Of a stretch of 64,000 bases of DNA, positions 30,660-40,521 are shown one piece after another. Origin of the DNA: Agapetus fuscipes (lineage: Eukaryota; Arthropoda; Insecta; Trichoptera; Glossosomatidae); assembly GCA_951799405.1 (NCBI GenBank), contig OX637344.1, forward strand, positions 13,640,001 to 13,704,000. The letters run 5' to 3'. Below the pieces are notes generated by a model. That model was not told the DNA's origin and did not search any database. It was given only the letters and a program-made list of their open reading frames with translations. Position 1 is the stretch's first letter. Every line of letters starts with the position of its first letter. A program made the translations under genes and the position numbers.

Positions 30660-31010
30660 AAAACGACTTCATAAAACAGGAAATTCTTCAAAAGAACAGC
30701 CCGACATATTGGGCACAAGATTTTAATTTATTATCACTGATATACATTTGATACTTGGGGAACCTTATATCTATGATAATTTGGAAGCAATCACAACAAA
30801 ATCTTTATAAACAATGTAATATGGATGTCACTCTCAACACGCAATTTTGACATATGTTGTGGAAACGTCTTTTTCTTTTCTCGCTAAAGTTTTTCTTCTT
30901 CTTCTTTTTGGCGATTCTTACGGAAAGCGAAGGCGCCAGTGTCGGCTTGACTGAGGGGCGGAATCAGAAAACTAATAAGCCATAGATTACCACAGCTTAC
31001 AATGAGCGTA
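30660..31010. other. Upstream region of the ZAD gene
   Basis: Likely 5' UTR and promoter territory of the minus-strand ZAD gene. I see no TATA box. A ttcttcttcttc stretch near 30894 may be the 3' end of a minus-strand LINE fragment. Confidence 0.3.
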
Positions 31011-31155
31011 CATGACAGCTAAAGGAGGGCGCTGTTATGACTTTGGGGCATTCTAAATCCCAAGAACAATGTGTAGTATTCTTTTGTATTTCGTCAACAA
31101 AATACCCCTTCAATTTTAGACCTTCAGCTAAATTCACATTGTACTATCAAAAGTG
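31011..31155 (+). repeat. Repeat I, copy 2
   Basis: Aligns with 812-950 through acatgacagct, atgactttggggc, tcaacaaaataccccttc and attcacattg... blocks. Confidence 0.45.
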
Positions 31156-31179
31156 ATGTTTTACAAGATGGCTGCGTTG

Positions 31180-31300
31180 ATGATGATGATTTAATATAGC
31201 GCCGTTTCGTGAAGATTGTCACTCCAAGGGCGCTTGCTGTGCTATCGCTGCGAAGAAGTGTATCTCGAGGGATGTTTTCCCTGGATTTCGATGCTCGAAC
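31180..31300 (-). pseudogene. CR1/L2-like LINE 3' end
   Basis: The minus strand shows the CR1-type 3' terminus (gcgccctt, then gacaatcttcacgaaacggc) with a catcatcatca tail at 31180. It is very short. Confidence 0.45.
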
Positions 31301-31584
31301 TTCCGGTGGCAGCTGGTTTCAAGAAGAGGGACCCCCGACAGCAAACACAAGATTGCTGAACACAGTAGTTAATTTAGTTCCTATTTTCACCACCTTCAGC
31401 TGTGCCAATCCATAGGTATGATAAAAAAAAACAAAACACAAAGAAACCTTTAGCTACTACTGCATTAACCGTTTCACTTTTGAATATTCTGGCTTCATTA
31501 ATGCGCCCGGTGCAGAATATTTTTTCAAGCACATTTTTTAAAACATTTATTGATTTCCTACCTTCATTCATTGACAACTCTTCA
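31301..31584. other. No recognised feature
   Basis: Non-coding. Open stretches of 60-70 codons on both strands have no family resemblance. Confidence 0.35.
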
Positions 31585-31800
31585 AACTATGTGAACAGCC
31601 ACATGTATTAGTTATTCAAGAAAAAAATCACAAAGGTGTAGCGCATATTTCCACTTGCAGACTTTTAAATTCTTGAACACAGATGTCAGGGATAAGTTCA
31701 AAGTTGGATGACCTCTATGATTGACACCCCACTGTGTGTAAGTTTACACTTGATGCCTATGCGCAACATCCACAGAAGAAGGGTTAATGGCAAGCCTGAG
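31585..31800 (+). repeat. Repeat H, copy 2
   Basis: Plus-orientation partner of 26997-27183. The two form a widely spaced inverted pair around ZAD exons 1 and 2. Confidence 0.65.
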
Positions 31801-32084
31801 AACTAGTTGAAATAGATTTGTTACAAATACAGAACAAAATAGTTACATAGACGTGTCGTTTACCCTTTTTGGAAGCAATCATACACAAACATGTTCAGAG
31901 GGGACAAGTGGAAAGATGAAATTCAAAGAAACACATTTGCTGTTATCCAAAAATATTTTTATTTAAAAAAAATACTTTTATAGCATCATTTTTACAGGCA
32001 TCATTTTTAACATAAAAGTAGGAATATTTATATTTAAACATGAGATGCGAGTATAGAACCAAAGCGACAAAATATTTGTGACAT

Positions 32085-32165
32085 CTCCCGGTCGTGTTGC
32101 TAGAGAAAAGCTAACTTGTTTTTGTTTTCTCATGACCCTAGTCACACAGACATGGATAAACATCA
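32085..32165 (+). repeat. Repeat E, copy 4, partial
   Basis: gacatctcccggtcgtgttg followed by ctagagaaaagctaact. The CCAAT part is degraded. Confidence 0.45.
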
Positions 32166-32257
32166 TTCGCACCAAAGCTTACCATACTAAAAATTTAAAA
32201 ATTGCATAAAGAAAAATGATTTTTCAGGTTTTCGTAGACCCAGATCTGGGGTGCCAT

Positions 32258-32640
32258 AAATCTATAATCTAAGCCACAAAGATTTACATTTAAAATTCAA
32301 ATTGAAAAAGTAAAAATAAAACAAAAAGTTTTTCTTCCCGAGTTGATTTCATTTCCTCGAGCGCTTTTGATGTTATCACATCCAAGGGCGGATCCAGGAT
32401 TTTTTTCTGGGAGGGGCACAGGGGGCAGACGGGCAAAAATAATCAACAATAACTAAGTACTGTTAAGAAATAATTAATAACGACTATTCCAAACAAAACA
32501 GACAAGAGTTTCACTCGTGTTTTTTCTGTATTTTATTCTTTTATTTTAACAACTCTGATAATTTGATTTGCCTATGCACGTGCCCCTGTGCCATTCATAT
32601 TAAATGCTTGCCCACAAACATACACGTGTTCCATTATTAA
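32258..32640 (-). mobile_element. SINE-C remnant interrupted by an hAT-like insert
   Basis: ctataatctaagccacaaag at 32263 and attaaatgcttgcccacaaa at 32598 are parts of one SINE-C. The intervening sequence starts near 32389 with caagggcggatccaggattt, an hAT-like terminus. Its right end is unclear. Confidence 0.4.
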
Positions 32641-32808
32641 AAAATGTGGTTAAATATTCCATCTGATAATATTCCGTACATGTAACCTGTTGATAAACTG
32701 CTAGAACTACAAGTGGTTTTAGTAATAAAATGAGAGGCATATGCGGCATCGTATTTGATTAAATTGTCTGCAAGAAACATCAAACTCATTTTTCTCAATT
32801 TGACTCTT

Positions 32809-33180
32809 CTATTTTGACACTCGCGGCACCCTACTAGATCTGGAAGTCCGTTTTGATGAAAAAGATTCAACGAACCTGTGACATTTCAACCTCAGAAAAT
32901 AACAAATACAATCCGTGGTGTAGCATTTGCATCCTCCTAAGCCCCAGAACCTTTGAACATGCTTACATATTTTGTTTTGTAGCTCAATTACAAGAGTTTT
33001 TGACAAAACCTTTTCACACGATCTAGCCTGAAGCTGGTTCGGAAGTGACGTGATATATAGGGAATGTACGGTAGCTTTTACACAATCCAACATGGATTTC
33101 ATAAATTTTCTGACTGGGTTAACGCTACTGGATAGCTGAAACTGGATCTCGTGAAAAAAGGGGGTTAGTGCTTTTAACAT
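32809..33180 (-). CDS. Hypothetical ORF, 123 codons
   Basis: The minus strand has an ATG at 33180 and an uninterrupted frame rich in Cys and basic residues toward the C-terminus (CKCYTTDCICYF, then SSKRTSRSSR). I do not recognise a domain. It could be an exon, a transposase remnant, or chance in moderately AT-rich DNA. No neighbouring repeat explains it. Confidence 0.2.
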   Translation of the reverse strand: MLKALTPFFHEIQFQLSSSVNPVRKFMKSMLDCVKATVHSLYITSLPNQLQARSCEKVLSKTLVIELQNKICKHVQRFWGLGGCKCYTTDCICYFLRLKCHRFVESFSSKRTSRSSRVPRVSK

Positions 33181-33910
33181 TTCCTGACAATTTCTAAGGA
33201 AGCAATGTTTCTAGTTTTTGAGATGTCGCAGGTTCACAGTAGTGAATTTTTTAATTTTATTATGCATTTGAGAAAGAATATTGCCGAGTACTTTAATTTC
33301 AATAATATAAATTTTCAAATCTAACATTAACACATGAAAATACATTGTAACCCATCAAATTCAGGAATACACAAATAGATTAGAAAAATTAATAGTAATT
33401 AAAATATTAACTACCTTTTTTACTATTTTTCTAATGGAGTCCACACAAATAAAACAGACAATGTAATAGAAGGAAAAATGTGTGGTCACTTGGCCGGGAT
33501 AGAGGCTAGACAGCAAGTCGTAAATTCAATTTTATGTATATAGTTTGAAAAGACACTAGAGTGCTATGTATTGTAATAAATGAATAATCTTGATTTTATT
33601 ACATTTTTTAAAAGGTAAATTTTATCAAATTTAAAAATCAAGTGAAAAAAAAACTAATGCTTCAATCACATTCTGCCAATAAAGAAAGATTTAAAAGACC
33701 ATTGCATATTTTCTGCTCAATTGAATTTTTCAGTGATTCTTTTAGTATCGTCAATCAGAAAAAAAACATACGAAAATGTGAAGTTACTAGAAAATTATTT
33801 GAGTAAAATAAATCATAATAAGTCAAAACAAAAGTTAGAACTAACAAATTAATACTAAACAATAAAGATATCATTTAAAAAAAATGTGGGAACTCGTAAC
33901 AATTAGAAAG
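33181..33910. other. AT-rich, no recognised feature
   Basis: I see no exon or family repeat. Confidence 0.45.
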
Positions 33911-33913
33911 TTT

Positions 33914-34163
33914 ATCTAATCTAATCTGCAAGGATATATTTTATCATTTAAGATTTATATTAAATGCATTCCCACAAGCAGACATGTATAATTTCGCGCT
34001 AACACATGCCGCATGTGGACCTACATTATAAAAACCCAATCTCAAATGAACATAAGCCCTGCAACTCTTGCCGTCCTTCCCTGAAACAGGGGTGACATTG
34101 GCAAAGTGAACCATTTTTTACAGTATGGGTGGTCAGCCGCATACCAACCTATAAGTCAAGGAA
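33914..34163 (-). mobile_element. SINE-C copy, close to consensus
   Basis: From tctaatctaatctgcaagg to cctataagtcaaggaat. This is one of the least diverged copies and is useful as a reference. Confidence 0.85.
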
Positions 34164-34844
34164 TATAAATGCAGAAAAACATTAAAAAATATTCCCCTTT
34201 TGAAAATGTTGCTACAACGGGACAACTTGTGTTGTGTGTGGTTAATACGAGGAAAAACAATAAAATATGAGTTAAATGGAACTAAAGGAGGCAATCTAGG
34301 ATTTAAAAAAAATGAAATTAATAAACACGGATACACAGCGAATGTAATTTTTTGCATTTCAATATATTAATTACATTTTCACAAAATCTTACATAACCAC
34401 CTTTGGTTCTATCTGACCCATATACCTTGCATTAATTATCAGTCAAAATATTTTTCCTCATTCAATCGCCCATACATCAAAGTTACACACTTACACATAC
34501 ATCCCAAAAATGAAAAAAAGAAGGGATTTATTTTTTACACAGGAATCCCTGAAATTTCACAATGGCAACACTTTCATTATAGCAACACCGCACAGAATAG
34601 ACAAAAAGTGAAACATTTATTTTACTCTTTGGTACATACCTACTAACACTTATTTAATTTAAAGCTATGAGTTTCAAAGTACATAAACTAAAAAAAAATT
34701 GACTAAGTATAAGAATTAACATTAAAAATATAACTAAAAATTTACACAAGCATAGCTCATATCGTAACATTTTAATGATAGATTTTGTACGCAATTTAAC
34801 CCTTTTATTATGTGAGTTTGTCCCATTTTTGAGAAATATTTTAT
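34164..34844. other. AT-rich, no recognised feature
   Basis: Non-coding spacer before the LINE fragment that hosts the LTR element. Confidence 0.45.
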
Positions 34845-34987
34845 GGCTGCTTCACATCCAGGGAATGGACCATCAGAGCCTGGAAATGGTACTTGTGGTG
34901 ATGGACCCAAAGGGGCGCAGGGCAGAGGGAAGGCTCAGAGCAAGATGGTGGTAGACAGTCGTGCGGTAGGAGTATGGGTAGGAGTAT
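34845..34987 (+). pseudogene. LINE tail fragment, left of LTR element
   Basis: Shares accatcagagcctggaaatg and dispersed blocks with 11530-11600. Its continuation after the LTR insertion is 38461-38620 (gactggagcaggaagacatt and following). Confidence 0.5.
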
Positions 34988-35614
34988 TGTTATGTTATTT
35001 TATAATAACATTGAAAGAACAATCCCGAAGTGTGCAGTGTATGTTTGTGGGCCGAACGGAGCCGAACGGTCACGGAAGCGGCCGAACTGCACCGTGTGAA
35101 CTAATCGGGCCGTCGGTCATCAGTTCCCGGCGAGATGTGAAGTGAGTCAGACGTTAGCGACCAAGCACCAAGCGGTGCAAGAGGGGGCACTACGATGGAG
35201 CTCCCTCCCTCCCCATCTACTTGGATTTCCTGCCAGCAAGGCACCCGCCTTGTGGACCAGAGGCATAGGAGCGCCCACCCAGGGGCTCCCACGTGTGGAG
35301 GCGCCCGCCTTGTGAACCGCCGCTAGCCTGGGGCGCTGCCCCAGGCCTTCCGTTTAGAACTCCAGCCAACGGAATAGGGAGTGTTCTGGTGACAACCTGT
35401 AGGTCTGGCCAATCCCTTATTTCCCCTTTTCCCCCCATATTAGTACAGTAATAAACCCTTATTTGTTCATGTTAACTTTATCTTTTAATTATGCAACCTT
35501 CCCAAGATATAAGTAAGCAATACCAAAGAAAGAACCCCACGCCCTGAGAGTGATGCTGATGAGAGCTAGCCGGATGTAAGTATCCTGAAGATACCTTTCC
35601 ATGTAAACATAACA
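34988..35614 (+). repeat. 5' LTR, 627 bp
   Basis: GC-rich centre (gccgaacggagccgaacgg and gggcgctgccccaggcc) in an AT-rich neighbourhood. AATAAA near 35450 is the likely polyadenylation signal. The minus-strand 63- and 73-codon ORFs appear identically in both LTRs and are not genes. Confidence 0.92.
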
Positions 35615-35615
35615 C

Positions 35616-35640
35616 TGGCGCATCCAACTGGGATTCTTTC
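35616..35640 (+). promoter_or_regulatory. Primer-binding site
   Basis: tggcgcatccaactgggatt starts with TGG, complementary to the CCA end of a tRNA, and gggatt resembles a T-arm. The tRNA species is undetermined. Confidence 0.7.
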
Positions 35641-37818
35641 GATATTGCGAACTTTTATTTTGGGAATTGTTTTGTGAAGCTCTGTTTTTTTAGTGTATTT
35701 TTTTTGCTTTCATTGTGACGTCATATGTTTTCTTGCTTTGATTTTAGAATGAATTGTTTTTGTTTTGATTGCTTTTGCATTTTGCTGTAATGTCCTTTTG
35801 ACGATTAAAAATTATGATAGAATTTTTATATCAATATAAATTGACATGCAATCTTTGAGAAGCCTGAAAAATAGATCATTAAATCTTTTATCATTTGCTA
35901 AGAAACCTCGTCATTTTTTATGCCAAATTTCATTTTTTCTTCAACATTTAGTATTTCTGTCTATTTTGATTCTAACACTATTTTGGTCGCTTCCTTTTTG
36001 TTTTTTGCATTTGCGTAAATGTGCTTTGATGATTTAAAATTCTGTGAAATTTTAATATCAATAAAATGTACATGCATTTTTGAGAATTCATTTGAGGAAG
36101 CATCATTATTTTGTTTTATTTTTTTCACAGAAATCTAGCTTTGTTTATTTTACATAAGTACCTACCTTGAAATTGATGCATTATTTGTTGCTAGGCAAAT
36201 AAACTTTCACTTTATGTTTTTTTTCATAAAAGCTTTTAACAAACCTTTTTCCACATTAAAGGATTCTCAGAAGTATTTTATTTAATGTGAGGATTAAGTG
36301 TTTGGTAATTCATGATGTTTTTTTTTTCCCCCATTTGGTTTTTTTAATGTGCTATTCTCAAAACCATTTTTAAATATATTTTTTTTTTCGGGGTAGACTG
36401 GTGATTAGCTCCTTTCGGAAATTTACTACGAACTATGGCTATTCTGTTGGCTGCCATTTGTAAATAATTTTATAGATTAGCTTTAGGTACTTTTGTGTGT
36501 TGTCAGGGAACATTGAAATCGTTCCAAGAACCCTCAAAAAACGATAGAGGATTGTAATTTTTGTAAAAAGGTAGCTTAGGATTCTTTTTAGTTTAATATT
36601 TACGATGGTTTTATTTCTTGCAAGCCAATAGCATATCACTTTTGTGCGATGTTTGACTGATATACGGGTCACTTGGAGAAATGTAAACTTGATCGGTTCT
36701 CAAAAAACATCGGAGAAATTTTGTTTTATAGTGTACAAATAGGTAATTTAGTTAGAATTAGGATTTCTTGACTACATTTGTTTTTATGTATGTAAATATC
36801 TTCAACAGTTTTTTTTTTGTGTAAAATTTCAATGGTTTTCCGAATTAACCCTTTGGAAAAAGATTGAATAATGAAGTTTCTTTATTCTTCTAAAAAATGA
36901 AGTGGCGCCATTGAGAAAGAGTGGGAAAATGTGGTCCTTTGGGCAAGGGAAGCCGTTTTCCGGGATTCTACTTTCGTAGGTCCGTGTGTGGATTTTCCAC
37001 GGTATGTTGATGTAGGGATGAAATTATCACTGCTTTGAGTGGAAATTGATGTAAGGGGAAGAAATGCTGGCCTTTTTCTTGGAAAAGGGAGCGCATTTTC
37101 TTGAGATGTTACGTTTCGTAAATCTGGGATCTGATATGCACTTTTGTGTATAAGATGACACTTAAAGCCTTGTTCATTTTGTCGAAGGGGGAAAATGTCT
37201 GTGAGAACAGACGTGTTTGAGGCTCGAAAGAGCTGGTGTATTTGTAATATTTTGTTTGTGTATTCCATTATCACTTTAGGATGTTTTATATGGAATGTTC
37301 CACTCTTTTTTCGAGTGAGTTCGTAGTGGATTTTACGCACTAACATATTAAATATTTTGAGCGAGTTTTGGATGTTGTCTCTGTATGTATTTTTTTTTGT
37401 ATTCAGCTCAGAACGTATTGTTATATAATAGTCGACTCCTGTAACGAGTTATGACTTGGTTAATATAAGTACCAGTGTAAAATATGTTTTGATTGCTGTG
37501 AATATTATTTATTGTTTAGAGTTTTCGACATGTTTTGGTGAAGAAAAAAGGCCTTGTTACAAGATCGCTTTTAATCCGCGTCTTGTCGGTTATTGGAACC
37601 ACCTTGAAATTTCCCAAATCAAATCGATAATTCTCACAGCCACCAGTTTTCTTCTTCCTTCTTTCTGGTGTGTTGATAGGACAGAAGGATGTTCCTGTAA
37701 ATCCCCATTTCCTTTTTGTGTTCCCATAACATTTTCAATTTTCTTAATGGCCAAAGACCTGGTGTTGTGTGTGAAGACTGTTGTGTTGCTCCTGGTTTTT
37801 TCTTTCTTTATTTTTGTG

Positions 37819-37829
37819 AGAAAGGGGAA
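37819..37829 (+). promoter_or_regulatory. Polypurine tract
   Basis: agaaaggggaa directly before the right LTR, the usual plus-strand primer of LTR elements. Confidence 0.75.
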
Positions 37830-38456
37830 TGTTATGTTATTTTATAATAACATTGAAAGAACAATCCCGAAGTGTGCAGTGTATGTTTGTGGGCCGAACG
37901 GAGCCGAACGGTCACGGAAGCGGCCGAACTGCACCGTGTGAACTAATCGGGCCGTCGGTCATCAGTTCCCGGCGAGATGTGAAGTGAGTCAGACGTTAGC
38001 GACCAAGCACCAAGCGGTGCAAGAGGGGGCACTACGATGGAGCTCCCTCCCTCCCCATCTACTTGGATTTCCTGCCAGCAAGGCACCCGCCTTGTGGACC
38101 AGAGGCATAGGAGCGCCCACCCAGGGGCTCCCACGTGTGGAGGCGCCCGCCTTGTGAACCGCCGCTAGCCTGGGGCGCTGCCCCAGGCCTTCCGTTTAGA
38201 ACTCCAGCCAACGGAATAGGGAGTGTTCTAGTGACAACCTGTAGGTCTGGCCAATCCCTTATTTCCCCTTTTCCCCCCATATTAGTACAGTAATAAACCC
38301 TTATTTGTTCATGTTAACTTTATCTTTTAATTATGCAACCTTCCCAAGATATAAGTAAGCAATACCAAAGAAAGAACCCCACGCCCTGAGAGTGATGCTG
38401 ATGAGAGCTAGCCGGATGTAAGTATCCTGAAGATACCTTTGAATCTAAACATAACA
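37830..38456 (+). repeat. 3' LTR, 627 bp
   Basis: Same length as the left copy. Differences seen are one A for G in the gtgttctRgtgac stretch and three changes close to the right end (tttgaatctaaac for tttccatgtaaac). Confidence 0.92.
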
Positions 38457-38521
38457 GTATGGGTAGGAGTATGGGTAGGAGTATGGGTAGGAGTATGGGT
38501 AGGAGTATGGGTAGGAGTATG
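38457..38521. repeat. 12-bp minisatellite
   Basis: gtatgggtagga repeats about 5.4 times, and 1.5 units lie left of the LTR element. So the element inserted inside this array, which is itself inside a LINE tail. Confidence 0.85.
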
Positions 38522-38623
38522 GGACTGGAGCAGGAAGACATTGGACAAGCAGGCTGGCTGTGGTTGATCCAGAAGACCAAAACAGACTCTGTGTTATGAT
38601 TGGTGTGATAATGATATGATTCA

Positions 38624-38930
38624 GACTGGTCCATAGTCTAGTGGTAACGCTTCGGACTCGTAAATGTAAGGTTGTGGGTTCGATCCCAGCAGCAGCACAA
38701 AAATATATTATTTATATTTTCCAATATGCTCTCGCAAAAAATCATGTTCCTTTACCAAAGAACAGTCACCAAAGTTCCATCCAACTTTACAGCAACTAGG
38801 TCTTGCTTGAGAATTGGTGCTTTCTATAGTGATGACCAAGCTTGCAGAGGGCTCTGGAGGTGTGATTCACACATTCAAAAACATCGCTCACCAAATCAAT
38901 CATCCTAATATTATTATTAGAAAAAGATTT
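38624..38930 (+). mobile_element. SINE-A copy, full length
   Basis: Head gactggtccatagtctagtg and gggttcgatcccagc, body, and an (ATT)n tail. Confidence 0.85.
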
Positions 38931-39240
38931 GAACTTGGGCTGCATTTTTATGCCAAAGTAAATGCAACTAAACCTAAACGTGCCTCAAATAGGCTTCAAC
39001 TGCCACTTGGACAGAACAGAGCAGGTTTCAAGAACAGGGCTTTTAACTAAAACGTACAAGCCAAACTTGGCTGGTCAGTCTACCTCTGGAGTTAAGAACA
39101 GAGACTAGTGTTGGCAGTCATAGGAAGTTGCTTAAGACACATATGTTTAATAGAAGTTTCAACACATAAAAGCGCCCTTGGGATGGCTAGTGCCACTTAA
39201 CGGCGCTTTATAAAATTGTCCTACTATTATTATTACTAAA
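38931..39240 (+). pseudogene. CR1/L2-like LINE 3' end
   Basis: Plus-strand remnants of the C-terminus, then gcgcccttgggatggctagt and cacttaacggcgctttataa with an (ATT)n tail. The same terminus occurs at 47052. Confidence 0.65.
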
Positions 39241-39244
39241 GATA

Positions 39245-39619
39245 ACAAGTTTTATCCAACTTATATATCGTTCTGCATTCATATTCACAACCAAAATGGC
39301 ACACAATGGACCCATGACATATTTTTAACATTTATTTTAACACCTGACAAACACATCATTTTTCCATTACAAGATGGCCGCGTTACATATAATTTTCAAC
39401 ACATTCAGTTTAAGCCATGTGGATCTGTAACTGCGGTTAACATCCATGCGCATCATCCAAGTTTAAAGGTATCTCTACTATCCACCAATATAAAAACAGA
39501 GAGTTCATCTATAAAACTTCAACTGATATAATTACATAATATAATTAACTTTAAAAATTAAAAATCAATCACACTTTTCAGGTATTAGATGAACCGTTAT
39601 GTTTCAATTTAAATTATTC
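39245..39619. repeat. Possible distant repeat H or I member
   Basis: ttacaagatggccgcgttac and actgcggttaacatccatgc resemble parts of repeats I and H. Alignment is weak. Confidence 0.3.
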
Positions 39620-39898
39620 TCAACGTTTGACTGACATCATCACCAATGTCTTTATGAGGCACCAATTCTGCACAAAGATTTGTCCATTCTCACTCACTAA
39701 ATCTTCATTCTCAGTTGTCGTGCAGAAAGGGTGCCTCCTGAAAATGTTGGCTACAACGCCAGCAAAACATTGAGGACAATATAAGTTTCCCCATAACGGT
39801 TTGTGTAATATCTGAAAATTGTTTTTAACTAAAAATGTAAAGTTGATTACAATATGTAAAATAAAAGTCAAAAGATGTTTCGTGCAATTACTGAACAT
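39620..39898 (-). CDS. Hypothetical open frame beyond the NYN gene
   Basis: A minus-strand frame whose second half (after an AG acceptor-like TTTTCAG at about 39814) reads ILHKPLWGNLYCPQCFAG and ends MMSVKR-stop. It could be a 3' exon of an alternative NYN transcript or an unrelated exon, but no domain is recognised. Confidence 0.15.
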   Translation of the reverse strand: MFSNCTKHLLTFILHIVINFTFLVKNNFQILHKPLWGNLYCPQCFAGVVANIFRRHPFCTTTENEDLVSENGQIFVQNWCLIKTLVMMSVKR

Positions 39899-39948
39899 AA
39901 TTCATAAGGTGAGAAAATTTTCTGCGGTTAAAAGGATCCGCGCTCATA

Positions 39949-40184
39949 GTACTATAATCTAAGCTGCAAAGATATGTTAACATTGAAGGCGCATTTTAAA
40001 TGCATGCCCACTGACAGGCACATGTAGGTTCGCGCCTACACATTCTGCATGTGTGCATACAAATTAAGAAAAAAACCTCACATAAACATAAACCTTGCAA
40101 CTCCTGCCGCCTTTTCCTGAAACCCGGGTGGCATTGGCAAAAGTGAACCAATTTTTACAGCACACACGTACCATACCAACCTGA
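39949..40184 (-). mobile_element. SINE-C copy, variant subfamily
   Basis: From ctataatctaagctgcaaag to accataccaacctgatt. It shares cctgccgcc with the 9882 and 55934 copies. Just before it lies ggatccgcgctcatagtact, a piece of the piggyBac-like MITE. Confidence 0.75.
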
Positions 40185-40316
40185 TTGTGATTTTTTTCTG
40201 TCGGAAAGTTCCCAAACAATACAAAAAACCAACGACAAATCCGGGCAGAATGCATCTAGGGTGAAGAGGCTGTGAAGGTGTATGGAATGTCATGGGTTTG
40301 GAATGTCGCTGGCAGC

Positions 40317-40521
40317 CTAGTGGCTGAGGAACCGCGAGAGCGTGGGCCCGTTCCTGCCGAGCGGGTCCTGCGGGAACATGATCATGTTGCCCACCCAGGT
40401 GAAGGGCAGCAGCCGGCTCTCTATGGTCTCCCTCCAGCTCTCGTTCTCCTGCAGCAGGTCGCGGAAGTTGTCTCCCGACACCACCACGCCATCCAGCTGC
40501 GCGGCGCATTGGATTATATAC
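40317..40521 (-). CDS. NYN gene, last exon
   Basis: Acceptor ACGTTTAAG. Encodes YIIQCAAQLDGVVVSGDNF and ends with FLSH-stop (TAG at 40317-40319). It is markedly GC-rich compared with the flanks, as expected for conserved coding sequence here. Confidence 0.9.

Larger units (their letters stand above)
35615..37829 (+). other. LTR element interior, coding-poor
   Basis: Long T runs and two diverged direct repeats of about 100 bp (35750-35860 and 35990-36090) share ttttgcat, gattaaaaatt or gatttaaaatt, atatcaata and catgcaatctttgaga-like blocks. On the minus strand 37346-36882 is a 154-codon frame with ATG and balanced composition, unlike the T-rich surroundings. I do not recognise it. A plus-strand open frame to 37941 lacks an ATG and runs into the LTR. 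Confidence 0.6.
34988..38456 (+). mobile_element. Non-autonomous LTR retrotransposon, 3469 bp
   Basis: Two 627-bp LTRs (34988-35614 and 37830-38456) start TGTTATG and end CATAACA. They differ at only about 4 positions by eye. The target duplication is gtat at 34984-34987 and 38457-38460. A primer site (tggcgcatccaactgggatt) begins one base after the left LTR, and a purine tract (agaaaggggaa) precedes the right LTR. The 2215-bp interior is T-rich and encodes no gag, protease, reverse transcriptase or integrase that I can see, so movement would need enzymes from another element. Orientation follows the primer site and purine tract. The high LTR identity means a recent insertion. Confidence 0.92.

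Noticed and set aside
35540..35614. Hammerhead-like gctgatgagagct in both LTRs (retrozyme idea)
   Set aside because: CTGATGAG is present, but no GAAA follows a pairable stem, so the core is incomplete. A small gtatc/gatac hairpin is all that remains.
37456..37941. 161-codon plus-strand frame before the 3' LTR, with hydrophobic ends
   Set aside because: It has no ATG, runs into the LTR, and its hydrophobicity follows from T-rich sequence. Not enough to call an envelope-type remnant.
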